64,000 nt of DNA from Pseudomonas sp. 21 (GCF_000955805.1 NZ_JYOA01000001.1:313766-377765), one strand, 5' to 3'; shown: positions 18,661 to 27,747, counted from the first letter of the stretch. Program-made: numbers and translations. The notes: a model not told the origin generated them from the letters alone.

Positions 18661-20298
18661 ATGCCCACCCCTGCCGAGCTGATCATCACTCACGCCGACA
18701 TCCGCACCCTCGACGACCGCCAGCCGCGCGCCGAGGCCATCGCCATCCGCGACGGGCGCATCCAGCGCGTCGGCAGCAATGCCGAGATCGAAGCCCTGGC
18801 CGATGTCGCCACCCGGCGCATCGACGCCGGCGGCCGCCTGATGCTGCCGGGCTTCCAGGACACCCACGTGCACTTCCAGCTGAGCGCCGCCGACCTCTAC
18901 CACAACGCCTCGCTGTACGAGGCCAGCACCCTAGACGAGCTGCTGGCGACCATTCGTGCCTTTGCCGAGGCGCATCCGGAGAAGCCGTGGATTCGCGGCG
19001 TCGGCTTCTCCTCCGCGCGCTTCACGCCCGAGCAACTGACCAGGGAACTGCTCGACAGCGTCACCGACGGGCGCCCGGCCCTGATGTTCGCCAGCGACTA
19101 CCACAACGGCTGGGCCAACAGCGCCGCCTTCGAAAAGGCCGGCGTGCGCCCCGGCAGCGCCGAGCCGGACAATGGCGAGTACCTGCGCCTGGCGGACGGC
19201 ACGCCAAAAGGCTGGCTGGTGGAAGACGCCATCTGGGCGATGAACCGCATCGCCCCCGGCTACACCGACGACGACTACCTGCAGGCCATGGCGCACTACA
19301 GCCAGGCCTTCAACGCCCGCGGCATCACTGGCGTGCTGGACGCCATGGCGGCGCGCAACTACCTGAAGAACTACCAGGCTTCCTACGAGCGCGGCGACCT
19401 GACCCTGCGCGTCTGCGCGACCTCGAAAGTCTTCGCGCACAAATCCCTGGCCGAGCAGATGGCCGAACTCAAGGACTTGCGCGCCACCTATCAGGGCGAC
19501 CGCGTGCGCCTGCATTCCGCGAAGTTCTTCCTCGACGGTGTACTGGAGAACGGCACCGCCGTGCTGGCCGCGCCGCGCAGCGACACCGGCGGCAATGCCG
19601 AACTGATGTTCAGCCAGGAGCAGATCGACGAGTTCTTCACGGCCTTCGACAAGGAAGGCTTCCAGATCCACGTGCACAGCATCGGCGACGGCGCGGTGCG
19701 CGCGGCGCTCAACGGCCTGGAGATCGCCCGCGAACGCAACGGCGTATGGGATTCGCGCCACCAGCTGGCACACCTGCAGGTTGTCGCACCGGAGGACATC
19801 CCGCGCTTCCGGCAACTGGGCGCGCTGGCGAACTACCAGACGCTCTGGGCGCAGCCCAACCCGGAAGCCGACGCCATCGTCGAAGCCATGATCGGCCCCG
19901 AGCGCAGCCAGTACATCTACCCGCTGGGCGAGTTCGTCCGCCAGGGCGTGACCTGCATGCTCAGCAGCGACTGGGGCGTGACCGGCTACGACCCGTTCCA
20001 GATCATCCAGTGCGCCCTCACCCGGCAGAACCCGGCGCTGGGCAGCGACAGCTTGGTGCAGACCGCCCAGCACCGCATCGGCATCGACGACGCGATCAAG
20101 GGCTACACGATCAACGCCGCCCACGCCGCCTGGCGCGACGACTGCACCGGCAGCCTGACGCCCGGCAAGTACGCCGACCTGATCCTGCTGGACCGCGACC
20201 TCTACGAAATCTCGCCCTACGAGATCGGCCAGACCCAGGTCCTGCTGACCCTGCTCGAGGGCCGCGAAGTCCACCGCGACGCCGCCTTCACCGGCTGA
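18661..20298 (+). CDS. Cytoplasmic YtcJ-type amidohydrolase (module 2)
   Basis: A 545-residue Amidohydro_3 protein without a signal peptide. Metal ligands His69 and His71 are in FQDTHVHFQ; further motifs are ASDYHNGWANS, HVHSIGDGAVRAALNG, AHLQVVAPEDIPRF, LSSDWGVT and GSLTPGKYADLILLDRDLY. The same series appears in the protein at 14439-16175. The ATG at 18661 is preceded by TGGAG. It forms an operon with the APC permease 68 bases downstream, which suggests that the permease brings in an amide or amino-acid derivative that this enzyme cleaves. Confidence 0.87.
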   Translation: MPTPAELIITHADIRTLDDRQPRAEAIAIRDGRIQRVGSNAEIEALADVATRRIDAGGRLMLPGFQDTHVHFQLSAADLYHNASLYEASTLDELLATIRAFAEAHPEKPWIRGVGFSSARFTPEQLTRELLDSVTDGRPALMFASDYHNGWANSAAFEKAGVRPGSAEPDNGEYLRLADGTPKGWLVEDAIWAMNRIAPGYTDDDYLQAMAHYSQAFNARGITGVLDAMAARNYLKNYQASYERGDLTLRVCATSKVFAHKSLAEQMAELKDLRATYQGDRVRLHSAKFFLDGVLENGTAVLAAPRSDTGGNAELMFSQEQIDEFFTAFDKEGFQIHVHSIGDGAVRAALNGLEIARERNGVWDSRHQLAHLQVVAPEDIPRFRQLGALANYQTLWAQPNPEADAIVEAMIGPERSQYIYPLGEFVRQGVTCMLSSDWGVTGYDPFQIIQCALTRQNPALGSDSLVQTAQHRIGIDDAIKGYTINAAHAAWRDDCTGSLTPGKYADLILLDRDLYEISPYEIGQTQVLLTLLEGREVHRDAAFTG

Positions 20299-20314
20299 GC
20301 CTCGTCGCCACTGC

Positions 20315-20333
20315 GCCCGCCGCATGGGCGGGC
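20315..20333 (+). other. Intercistronic GC hairpin
   Basis: GCCCGCC, loop GCATG, GGCGGGC: a perfect 7-bp stem between the amidohydrolase and permease genes. No T-run follows, so it is more likely an mRNA stability or partial-termination element than a full terminator. Confidence 0.5.
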
Positions 20334-20366
20334 ATCCCTTAAGAACAACAAGATCGGAGCCTGATC

Positions 20367-21701
20367 ATGGGCGTTGCAAACCTGCAGAGCGGAGCACAAC
20401 TCAAGCGCACCCTCGGCCTGAAAGACCTGGTGGCCTATGGCATGGCCTACATCGCGCCGATGGCGCCCCTCACCACCTTTGGCTTCGTCTGGGATGCATC
20501 AGGCGGCTTGATCGCCCTGGCCTACCTGCTGGGGGCGATCTGCATGTACTTCACTGCGCAGAGCTACGCCACGCTGTCCGGTGAAGTGCAGAGCGCCGGC
20601 TCGGTCTACGGCTTCGCCCGCCATTGCCTGGGCGAGTTGCCCGGCTTCGTCGCCGGCTGGCTGATCCTGCTGGACTACCTGCTGATCCCTGCGCTGGTGT
20701 TCCTGATCATGTCGGTGGGCCTGCAGGTCCTGGTCCCCGGCCTGGACCGCGCGCTCTGCCTGGTCGTGCTGGTGGCGGTGTCGCTGGGCATCAACTGGTT
20801 CGGCGTTGCCGTCACCACGCGGGTCAGCATGGTCTCGGTGGTGCTGCAGTTCACCGCGATGTTCGGCCTGCTGGGCCTGGCGCTGTTCGCGCTGTCCCAG
20901 GGCAAGGGCGCGGGCACGCTGACGGCTGCGCCGTTCTTCGACAGCGGCGCCTTCGATGTCGCCAAGGTGTTCACCGCGACCTCCATCTGTGTGCTGTCAT
21001 TCCTGGGTTTCGATGCCATTTCCACCCTCGCCGAGGAGGTGAAGGACAACGACCGCCGGCTGGTGGGGCGCGCCATCCTCACCGTGCTGTTCATCTGCGC
21101 GGCACTGTTCGTGGTGACCACCTGGGTGCTGGGCAACCTGATGCCGGGCGTGACCATCAAGGATGCCTCCGCCGCCATCTACGAGCTGACCTCGACGCAG
21201 ATCGGCCCCTGGCTCGCGCTGGTGCTTGCCTGGGTGATCGCGGTGATGGTCGGCCTGACCAACGCGCTGCCGATGCAGGTCGGCGTGTCCCGCGTACTGT
21301 TCGCCATGAGCCGCGACCGCCAATTGCCGTCGCTGTTCGCTCGCCTGCATCGCAGGCACGGCACGCCGCATGTCGCGCTGGTGCTGTCGACGCTGCTGTC
21401 GCTGGGGATTGCGCTGGTGATGCGGGAGAAGATCGACACCCTCGCCTCCTTCGTCAACTTCGGCGCGCTCACCGCCTTCGTCCTGCTGCACCTGTCGGTA
21501 CTGGTCAAGCTCGGCATCCAGGGGCGCAGCCGCCGCTGGTTCGCCCACTGGCTGGTGCCCATCGTTGGTATCGCGGTAGTGCTGACGGTGCTCGACGGCA
21601 TGGACGTGCATGCACTGACCATGGGCAGCGTCTGGCTGGCGGTTGGTGTGGTCTACGGCCTGTATCTGCGCGGCAAGGGGCGGGTTGCACTGAGCGTCTG
21701 A
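20367..21701 (+). CDS. APC-family amino acid/amine permease
   Basis: A 444-residue inner-membrane carrier with about twelve membrane segments. The APC start motif is seen in LKRTLGLKDLVAYGMAYIAP and the conserved stretch in FLGFDAISTLAEEVKDNDRR. This subgroup imports amino acids or putrescine-like amines. It is cotranscribed with the amidohydrolase at 18661. The ATG at 20367 follows GGAG. Substrate not readable. Confidence 0.85.
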   Translation: MGVANLQSGAQLKRTLGLKDLVAYGMAYIAPMAPLTTFGFVWDASGGLIALAYLLGAICMYFTAQSYATLSGEVQSAGSVYGFARHCLGELPGFVAGWLILLDYLLIPALVFLIMSVGLQVLVPGLDRALCLVVLVAVSLGINWFGVAVTTRVSMVSVVLQFTAMFGLLGLALFALSQGKGAGTLTAAPFFDSGAFDVAKVFTATSICVLSFLGFDAISTLAEEVKDNDRRLVGRAILTVLFICAALFVVTTWVLGNLMPGVTIKDASAAIYELTSTQIGPWLALVLAWVIAVMVGLTNALPMQVGVSRVLFAMSRDRQLPSLFARLHRRHGTPHVALVLSTLLSLGIALVMREKIDTLASFVNFGALTAFVLLHLSVLVKLGIQGRSRRWFAHWLVPIVGIAVVLTVLDGMDVHALTMGSVWLAVGVVYGLYLRGKGRVALSV

Positions 21702-21797
21702 GGCCCGGACAGGCCATGCCCAGGCAATCCGAATGACAGAACAACGCAGCGATACCCATCGACTTCCTGCACCGACTCGCACTTCGGCGCCGGACGG

Positions 21798-21868
21798 GTT
21801 CGCGAGCAAGCTCGCTTCTACAGGTGTGCGCCGGAGTATTTCCTGTAGGAGCGAGCTTGCTCGCGAAC
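21798..21868. repeat. Inverted pair of class B REP elements
   Basis: GTTCGCGAGCAAGCTCGC with TTCTACAG (21798-21823) and the reverse copy ending GCTTGCTCGCGAAC (21842-21868) face each other between the convergent permease and dehydrogenase genes. Confidence 0.9.
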
Positions 21869-21932
21869 AATGGCCATTCGACAGGTCGAGGCCGGGGTGC
21901 AAGGCGCGGCCGACGCCGCGCCGCGCTTCACA

Positions 21933-23405
21933 TCACTTGATGTACCAACCCCACGGCTGGTCGCTGAGGTACTCGGTGACCTGCTTGGTCTCCAGGTAGT
22001 TGTCCAGGCCCCACACGCCCAGTTCACGGCCGATGCCGCTCTGCTTGTAGCCGCCCCAGGGCGCCTGGGTGAAGGTCGGCTGCGAGCAGTTGACCCAGAC
22101 GATGCCCGCACGCAGGCCACGGCTCACGCGCTGGCAACGCGCCGGGTCGGCGGACATTACCGCTGCCGCCAGGCCGAACTGGCTGTCGTTAGCCAGGCGC
22201 AGAGCCTCGGCTTCGTCCTTGAAGCGGCGCACGGCAAGCACCGGACCGAAGATTTCCTCACGCCACACGGCGCTTTCCAGCGGCGCATCGATGAACACCG
22301 TCGGCTCGACGAACCAGCCCTTGTCGCGGTGCGCCGGGCGCTTGCCGCCGGTGGCCAGCTTCGCTCCATCGCGCACGCCGGCTTCGATGGCCTGCAGCAC
22401 CTTGGCGTGCTGGCCGGCGCTGACCAGCGGGCCGAGCAGTACACCCGGCTCCAGGCCGTTGCCGAGGGTGATGCGGCGGGTTTCTTCCACCAGGCGTTCG
22501 ATCAGCCGGTCATGCAGGCCGTCCTGCACCAGCAGGCGCGAGGTGGCGCTGCAAACCTGGCCCTGGTTCCAGAAGATGCCGAAGAGAATCCACTCCACCG
22601 CCGCTTCGACATCCGCGTCATCGAAGACGATGAAGGCCGACTTGCCGCCCAGCTCCAGGCTGACGTTCTTGATGTCCTGGGCCGCCGCCTGCATGATCGC
22701 GCGCCCGGTCGGCACGCTGCCGGTGAAGGCCAGCTTGTCCACGCCCGGATGCGCCGAGAGCGGCGAACCGGCGTCGCGGCCCAGGCCGGTGACCACGTTG
22801 AGCACGCCCTTGGGCAGGCCCACGGCATCAGCGGCAGCGGCCAGCTCCAGGGACGTCAGCGGAGTCAGTTCCGAAGGCTTGAGCACGGCGGTGCAACCGG
22901 CAGCCAGCGCCGGAGCGACTTTCCACGACGCCATCAGCAGCGGGTAGTTCCACGGGATGATCTGCCCCGCCACGCCGACTGGCTCGCGCAGCACCCGGCA
23001 GGCAAAGCGCTCGTCCGGCAGCGCGACCACTTCGCCCTCGCCGTTCAGCCCTTCGGCCAGCTCGGCGTAGTAGTCGAAGCAGCCGATGGCGTCGTCGATA
23101 TCCCACTGCGCTTCGGGCAGCGGCTTGCCGTTGTCCTGGACTTCCAGGCGGGCCAGGTCTTCGCGGCGGCCACGCAGGTTGTCGGCGATGGCACGCAGGT
23201 AGCCGGCGCGCTCCTTGCCGGTGCTCCGGCCCCATTCGCCTTCATCGAAAGCCCGACGCGCAGACTGCACGGCGCGATCCACGTCCTCACCGGTAGCGGC
23301 GGCGACCTCGGTCAGCACCGCTTCGCTGGACGGTTCGTAAACCTCGAAGCGGCCGCCCTGTGCGGGCGCCTGCCACTGGCCATCGATATAGAGCTGGTCG
23401 CGCAT
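21933..23405 (-). CDS. Aldehyde dehydrogenase (betaine-aldehyde/aminoaldehyde type)
   Basis: A 490-residue NAD(P)-dependent aldehyde dehydrogenase. Catalytic Cys285 lies in FWNQGQVCSATSR and the general base Glu251 in SLELGGKSAF; the cofactor site shows in GQIIPWNYPLLM and AFTGSVPTGR. The WNQGQVC form of the active-site loop is typical of betaine-aldehyde and omega-aminoaldehyde dehydrogenases. The ATG at 23405 follows CAGGAGA; the frame runs 31 codons further but without protein character. Its neighbours, an amine-oxidase-like flavoprotein and a cupin, suggest an amine to aldehyde to acid route. Confidence 0.87.
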   Translation of the reverse strand: MRDQLYIDGQWQAPAQGGRFEVYEPSSEAVLTEVAAATGEDVDRAVQSARRAFDEGEWGRSTGKERAGYLRAIADNLRGRREDLARLEVQDNGKPLPEAQWDIDDAIGCFDYYAELAEGLNGEGEVVALPDERFACRVLREPVGVAGQIIPWNYPLLMASWKVAPALAAGCTAVLKPSELTPLTSLELAAAADAVGLPKGVLNVVTGLGRDAGSPLSAHPGVDKLAFTGSVPTGRAIMQAAAQDIKNVSLELGGKSAFIVFDDADVEAAVEWILFGIFWNQGQVCSATSRLLVQDGLHDRLIERLVEETRRITLGNGLEPGVLLGPLVSAGQHAKVLQAIEAGVRDGAKLATGGKRPAHRDKGWFVEPTVFIDAPLESAVWREEIFGPVLAVRRFKDEAEALRLANDSQFGLAAAVMSADPARCQRVSRGLRAGIVWVNCSQPTFTQAPWGGYKQSGIGRELGVWGLDNYLETKQVTEYLSDQPWGWYIK

Positions 23406-23550
23406 GCGAAGGTCTCCTGAGCTTGTTGGAATGCTTGTCGGCCGAGCATAGGGAAATGAGCACGGGGTTGATAACGCGCTCGCCCTGCATGCGGGCACGC
23501 GCGGAGCGGCAGCAAGGTAATCGGCCGCGCTGCGATATCAGGACCACTCC

Positions 23551-23620
23551 CGTAGGAGCGGATTCATCCGCGATGACTTGAAGCGGCTCCAGACCATCGC
23601 GGACGGAGCCCGCTCCTACA
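23551..23620. repeat. Inverted pair of class A REP elements
   Basis: CGTAGGAGCGGATTCATCCG (23551-23570) and, reversed, ATCGCGGACGGAGCCCGCTC (23595-23614) with CTACA. Both stand just beyond the stop of the SnoaL-AraC regulator, in the upstream region of the dehydrogenase gene. Confidence 0.85.
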
Positions 23621-23626
23621 CGAACG

Positions 23627-24451
23627 TCACGTCCGCTGTTGTTCCAGATAGGCCTTGGGCGACAGCCCCGTCTCTTCGCGGAAGCAGCGGTAGAAGGTCG
23701 ACAGCGAACGGAATCCTGCGGCCCGCGCCAGTTCATCGATGCGCGTGACGCTGGTGGCGCCGTCGAGCTGGCCGAGCAGGTGGCGCAGGCGCAACTGGTT
23801 CAGGTACTGGTAGAAGCTCAGGCCCAGCACCTGGTTGAGGAAGTAGGAAATCTGGTTGCGCGTGTAGCCGGTGGCCGCCGCGACCTGGGGCATGTCCAGG
23901 TCGGGATTGAGGAACGGCCGGGTCTGCTGGAAATACTGCTGGATATCACCGCCCAACTGGCTGAGCTGCCGCGCTGAAAGCCCCAGCCGGCTATCGGCCA
24001 TGCGCGGTTGCGGCTCACTGGCCGCCTTCTGCGGCTGGCCGATCAACGCGGCGTGCTCGTTGACCCGGATGATCCGGCCATCGCGCACGGTATAGGCCTC
24101 GGTGGTGCGGAAGGAGACCAGCCCCTGCGTGCCGCGCAGGGTCACCTGGTACTGCAGGAAGGCCGTGTCGCCGTCCACCCGCAGGCGATCGGTGTAGACC
24201 TGCGATTCATCCCCCGCGGCCGGCATGCTGGTCTGCAGGTACTCGCGCAGTTCGCTCGGCGCGATCCGACGCCCCTGGAAGAAATCGTTGTACTCCACCT
24301 GCGGGTCGAACAGCGCCATCAGCGCCTCGATGTCATGTCGGCGCCAGGCCTGGTGATAGCGCATCACCACGGCGTGAGTAGCGGCGCTGGCCGGGTCGGG
24401 CTGGTGAGTCGTACCTTCGAGCGAGGTGCTCCAGCCCTGTTCTTCGATCAT
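23627..24451 (-). CDS. SnoaL-like domain fused to an AraC DNA-binding domain
   Basis: A 274-residue regulator. Residues about 25-135 form an NTF2/SnoaL-like cone (MRYHQAWRRHDIEALMALFD, VEYNDFFQGRR, LQYQVTLRGTQGLVSF), and residues about 180-274 an AraC-type double helix-turn-helix ending with ELARAAGFRSLSTFYRCFRE. In AraC proteins the N-terminal half binds the inducer, so the SnoaL cone is the likely ligand pocket, an unusual choice. The ATG at 24451 is used; 21 codons upstream are also open. It is divergent from the flavoprotein/cupin operon and probably regulates it and the dehydrogenase. Confidence 0.83.
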   Translation of the reverse strand: MIEEQGWSTSLEGTTHQPDPASAATHAVVMRYHQAWRRHDIEALMALFDPQVEYNDFFQGRRIAPSELREYLQTSMPAAGDESQVYTDRLRVDGDTAFLQYQVTLRGTQGLVSFRTTEAYTVRDGRIIRVNEHAALIGQPQKAASEPQPRMADSRLGLSARQLSQLGGDIQQYFQQTRPFLNPDLDMPQVAAATGYTRNQISYFLNQVLGLSFYQYLNQLRLRHLLGQLDGATSVTRIDELARAAGFRSLSTFYRCFREETGLSPKAYLEQQRT

Positions 24452-24604
24452 TGCGTTCCCCTGCCGGTCTCGGCCGGCCTTTCCTGCTCCGGGCGTGCCC
24501 GCAAAGAGCGGCAAGCCGTATGCCTGGGCACCCCGGAACGATTACAAAATCTCGACGCGGCCCGAAGACCGCTTTTTCTTCCGACATTCTGCCGGAGTTT
24601 TCCG

Positions 24605-25990
24605 ATGACATCCGCCCTTCTTGCGCACGCCATTCCCCGACCTTTCTGGCTCGATACCCTCGACCCTGCTCCCGCCACACCGGCGCTGGAAGCGGATCGC
24701 CGCTTCGACCTGGTGGTGGTCGGCGGCGGCTTCACCGGTCTCTGGACCGCCCTGCACGCCCGGCTGCGCTGGCCCGGCGCGAGCATCGCGGTGGTCGAGG
24801 CGCGTCGCTGCGGTGGCGAGGCCAGCGGGCGCAATGGTGGCTTCTGCGCACCGAGCATTTCCCACGGCGTAGGCAATGCCCTGCGCCGCTGGCCGGAAGA
24901 AGCCGAGACTCTTGTACGTCTGGGTCGTCAGAACCTCGATGAGTTCGAGGCAGACCTGAAGCGCTTCAGCATGAACGTGGAGTTCGAGCGCCGCGGCAAG
25001 CTCAGCGTCGCCGCCCAACCCTGGCAGGTCGACGGCCTGCGCAGCATGCAGCGCAACTACGAACGTTTTGGCATCGCCTCGGAGTTCCTCGACAAGGCGC
25101 AACTGGCCGACAAACTGGACTCACCCGCCTACCAGGCCGGCGTGTTCGAGCCCAACTATGCGCTGCTCAACCCGGCAAAAATGGCCGCCGAGCTGCGCCG
25201 GGTCTGCCTGGAGCAGGGCGTCGAGCTGTTCGAGAACACCCCGGTGCACGAGCTGCACCAGCGCGGCGATCGCCTGATGCTGCGCTGCGACCGTGGCGAG
25301 CTGGAGGCCGGGCAGATCGCCCTGGCGACCAACATCGCACCGCCGCTGCTCGGCCACCTGAATTCCAGCGTGATCCCGGTGTACGACTATTCGCTGGTCA
25401 CCCAGCCGCTCACCGACGACCAGCTGCGCGCCATCGGCTGGGTCGACCACTACGGCATCGCCGATGCCGGCAACCAGTTCCATTACCTGCGCAAGACCGC
25501 CGACAACCGCATCCTCTGGGCCGGGTTCGACGCCATCTACCACTTCGGCAGCCGCCGCGACGAAGCCCTGACCCAGCGCCCGGAAAGCTTCGAGCGCCTG
25601 GCCGGGCAGTTCCGCGAGGCCTTCCCGCAGCTCGGCCCGGTCGAGTTCAGCCATGCCTGGGGCGGCATCATCGACACCTCGGCGCGCACCACGCTGTTCA
25701 CCGGCTGCGTGCTCAACGGCCGCGTCGCCTATGCGCTGGGCTTCACCGGCCAGGGCGTGGCGGCCAGCCGCTTCGCGGCGCTGAACATGCTCGACCAGCT
25801 GGGCGGCGAAAGCACTGAACGCACCCGGCTGCGCATGACCTCGCAAAAACCCTTCCCCTTCCCGCCCGAGCCGCTGCGCTACCTCGGCGTGCGCCTGGCG
25901 CAACGCTCGCTGGCCAAGGAAGACCGCACCGGTCGCCGCGACCTGCTGCTCAAGACCTTCGATGCCTTCGGCGTCGGTTTCGATTCCTGA
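24605..25990 (+). CDS. FAD-dependent amine oxidoreductase (DAO/PuuB-like)
   Basis: A 461-residue flavoprotein of the D-amino-acid oxidase fold. The dinucleotide site VVVGGGFTGLWTALH covers residues 37-51, followed by VVEARRCGGEASGRNGGFC, typical of the gamma-glutamylputrescine oxidase/glycine oxidase group. The C-terminal YALGFTGQGVAASRFAAL closes the FAD site. Such enzymes oxidise a primary or secondary amine to the aldehyde. The ATG at 24605 is the family start; the long open frame before it overlaps the AraC gene. It is followed by the cupin, with the aldehyde dehydrogenase nearby. Confidence 0.85.
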   Translation: MTSALLAHAIPRPFWLDTLDPAPATPALEADRRFDLVVVGGGFTGLWTALHARLRWPGASIAVVEARRCGGEASGRNGGFCAPSISHGVGNALRRWPEEAETLVRLGRQNLDEFEADLKRFSMNVEFERRGKLSVAAQPWQVDGLRSMQRNYERFGIASEFLDKAQLADKLDSPAYQAGVFEPNYALLNPAKMAAELRRVCLEQGVELFENTPVHELHQRGDRLMLRCDRGELEAGQIALATNIAPPLLGHLNSSVIPVYDYSLVTQPLTDDQLRAIGWVDHYGIADAGNQFHYLRKTADNRILWAGFDAIYHFGSRRDEALTQRPESFERLAGQFREAFPQLGPVEFSHAWGGIIDTSARTTLFTGCVLNGRVAYALGFTGQGVAASRFAALNMLDQLGGESTERTRLRMTSQKPFPFPPEPLRYLGVRLAQRSLAKEDRTGRRDLLLKTFDAFGVGFDS

Positions 25991-26001
25991 TGGAGAACTT
26001 C

Positions 26002-26361
26002 ATGTCCACCCTGCCCCGCCACGTCATCGACTTCGCCAACCCCGACCTCGCCCCGCAGGAGCGCGAGATCAACGACCCGGCCATCGTCGATGCGCCCTAC
26101 CAGAGCCGCAGCTGGCGGCACTTCAGCGCCCCGGAAAAGAACGCCATCGCCGGCATCTGGGAAGCCGGCGTGCACCTGGAACGCTGCGAGTGCGACTACG
26201 ACGAGCTGTGCCACATCCTCGAGGGCACCGTGCGCCTGACCGACGCCGACGGCGTGGCGAAGACCTTCGGCCCGGGGGATTCCTTCGTCGTGGCAGCGGG
26301 CTTCAAGGGCACCTGGGAAAACCTCACGCCGGTGCGCAAGGTGTATTTCATTCTCGGTTGA
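26002..26361 (+). CDS. Small cupin (Cupin_3/DUF861 type)
   Basis: A 119-residue single-domain cupin with the two motifs ERCECDYDELCHILEGTVRLT and FGPGDSFVVAAGFKGTWENL. Cupin_3 proteins often accompany amine oxidoreductases such as the gene just upstream and may bind the amine or help an unstable intermediate. The ATG at 26002 has GGAG seven bases before it; another ATG at 25990 overlaps the flavoprotein stop and has no site of its own. Role not established. Confidence 0.8.
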   Translation: MSTLPRHVIDFANPDLAPQEREINDPAIVDAPYQSRSWRHFSAPEKNAIAGIWEAGVHLERCECDYDELCHILEGTVRLTDADGVAKTFGPGDSFVVAAGFKGTWENLTPVRKVYFILG

Positions 26362-26746
26362 ATCGCTGCTGCATAGGTTCGCGAGCAAGGACTAGGCGTC
26401 CCCCTCGGTCCTACAGCCGCTTGGCAAGCGCCGTAGGAGCGGGCTCCGTCCGCGATCGACTCACCGCCACTCTGGTCGACCCGGGAGCCGGGGGGATTCC
26501 ATCGCGGACAGAGTCCGCTCCTACTAAATGGCTGCCGTCAAACACCTCGATCTGTTCCGCCTTCCGCAGTACCGGCAGGCCGTACGTCTGCACAAACTCC
26601 GCTGCAGGTGGAAAGGGCTATAACTAGCGAACCGAAACGGCGAGCTGCCCGGGATAAACCCTGCAACAGCCGCCCCTATTGGCATTCCCCATTTGCCCGG
26701 ATCAGGCGCCCCAGCCTGATCGGCGCCCGCGGCGCGGAGCGGTTTG
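26362..26746. other. 385-base intergenic region with three REP-like elements and a hairpin
   Basis: Holds an altered class B element (26378-26416: TTCGCGAGCAAG, then an inserted stretch with GGACTAGGCGTCC, then GTCCTACAG), an inverted class A pair (about 26431-26458 and 26501-26524), and an 8-bp perfect hairpin GATCAGGC-GCCCCA-GCCTGATC at 26700-26721 just before the lytic transglycosylase start. A TATAAC at 26619-26624 may be a -10 box, but I see no matching -35. Confidence 0.65.
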
Positions 26747-27571
26747 ATGAGTTCCAGAACCTGGCGATGGGCTCGCAGGAGCCTTCCTGGCTGCATCGGA
26801 CTGGCATTGCTGGTCGCGCCGCTTTACGCCAACGCCCTGTTCAGATGCCAGGCCCACGACGGGACCGTCAGCCACACCAGCCACGCCGTTGCCGGCGCCC
26901 ACTGCGTTCCTCAAGGCGGCAAAGTGGCTCAGACCGGCAAGGCGGGCACGACTGCCGGCGCCCGGTCAAAGGCCGCGCCAGCGTCAGCACGCAGGGACGA
27001 GCCAGGTGCAGGGCGGGTTCGGGTCTACACCTTCGTCCACAAGGGCGTTCGCCAGTATGTGAGCCGCCGCCCCGTCGGCATTTCAGCGCGGGTCGATGTG
27101 ATCGATGTGTATTACATCAAGGGCTGCTACCTGTGCATGGCGCCAAAGGATTTCAACGTCGCCACACTGCGCCTGGACACCCGCTCCTATCGTCGGGAAA
27201 TCGAGGCTGCATCGGTGCGCTATGGCGTCGACCGGGCGCTGGTGCGCGCGGTGATCCATGCCGAATCGGCCTTCCAGCCCAACGCCATTTCCATTGCCGG
27301 CGCCCAGGGCCTGATGCAGCTGATGCCCGACACCGCCGAGCGCTTCAACGTCAGCGATCCGTTCGATGCACGGCAGAACATCCGTGGTGGCGTGCGCTAC
27401 CTGGCGTGGCTGCTCAAGCGCTTCAACGGCAACCAGAGGTTAGCGCTGGCCAGTTACAACGCGGGTGAAATGACGGTCGACAAGTACAACGGGATACCGC
27501 CCTACGCCGAGACACAAACCTACGTCGCCCGCGTGCAGTCCCTGACCGAGCGCTATCGCAATCATCCGTAG
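26747..27571 (+). CDS. Secreted lytic transglycosylase (SLT domain)
   Basis: A 274-residue envelope enzyme: signal peptide (hydrophobic residues 14-30), a short DUF4124-like region (FRCQAHDGTVSHTS), a linker rich in Lys and Ala, and an SLT domain from about 145. The catalytic glutamate is Glu173 in VIHAESAFQP, followed by AQGLMQLMPDTAERFNVSDP and YNAGEMTVDKYNGIPPY. It would cleave the glycan strand of peptidoglycan and leave 1,6-anhydromuramic ends. ATG 26747 has CGGAG upstream. The TTG just before it in frame is not needed. Confidence 0.88.
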   Translation: MSSRTWRWARRSLPGCIGLALLVAPLYANALFRCQAHDGTVSHTSHAVAGAHCVPQGGKVAQTGKAGTTAGARSKAAPASARRDEPGAGRVRVYTFVHKGVRQYVSRRPVGISARVDVIDVYYIKGCYLCMAPKDFNVATLRLDTRSYRREIEAASVRYGVDRALVRAVIHAESAFQPNAISIAGAQGLMQLMPDTAERFNVSDPFDARQNIRGGVRYLAWLLKRFNGNQRLALASYNAGEMTVDKYNGIPPYAETQTYVARVQSLTERYRNHP

Positions 27572-27628
27572 GGCGGCCCATCCGAACGGTTAATCCGTCC
27601 CACGTTTGCAAAAGCGGGCGCGGCGGGC

Positions 27629-27721
27629 GTAGGAGCGGACTCCGTCCGCGATGGGTTTGCCCGCGCGCCATGGCCTGCCGGAGCGGTGATGAATCGATCG
27701 CGGACGAAGTCCGCTCCTACG
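27629..27721. repeat. Inverted pair of class A REP elements
   Basis: GTAGGAGCGGACTCCGTCCG (27630-27649) and, reversed, TCGCGGACGAAGTCCGCTCC (27698-27717) lie between the convergent transglycosylase and HDAC-family genes. Confidence 0.9.
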
Positions 27722-27747
27722 CCAGGCCCACCCCTGCGCCCTACCGC

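Noticed and set aside
24008..24604. N-terminal extension of the flavoprotein frame
   Set aside because: It overlaps the SnoaL-AraC gene on the other strand and lacks protein character; the FAD fold starts normally from 24605.
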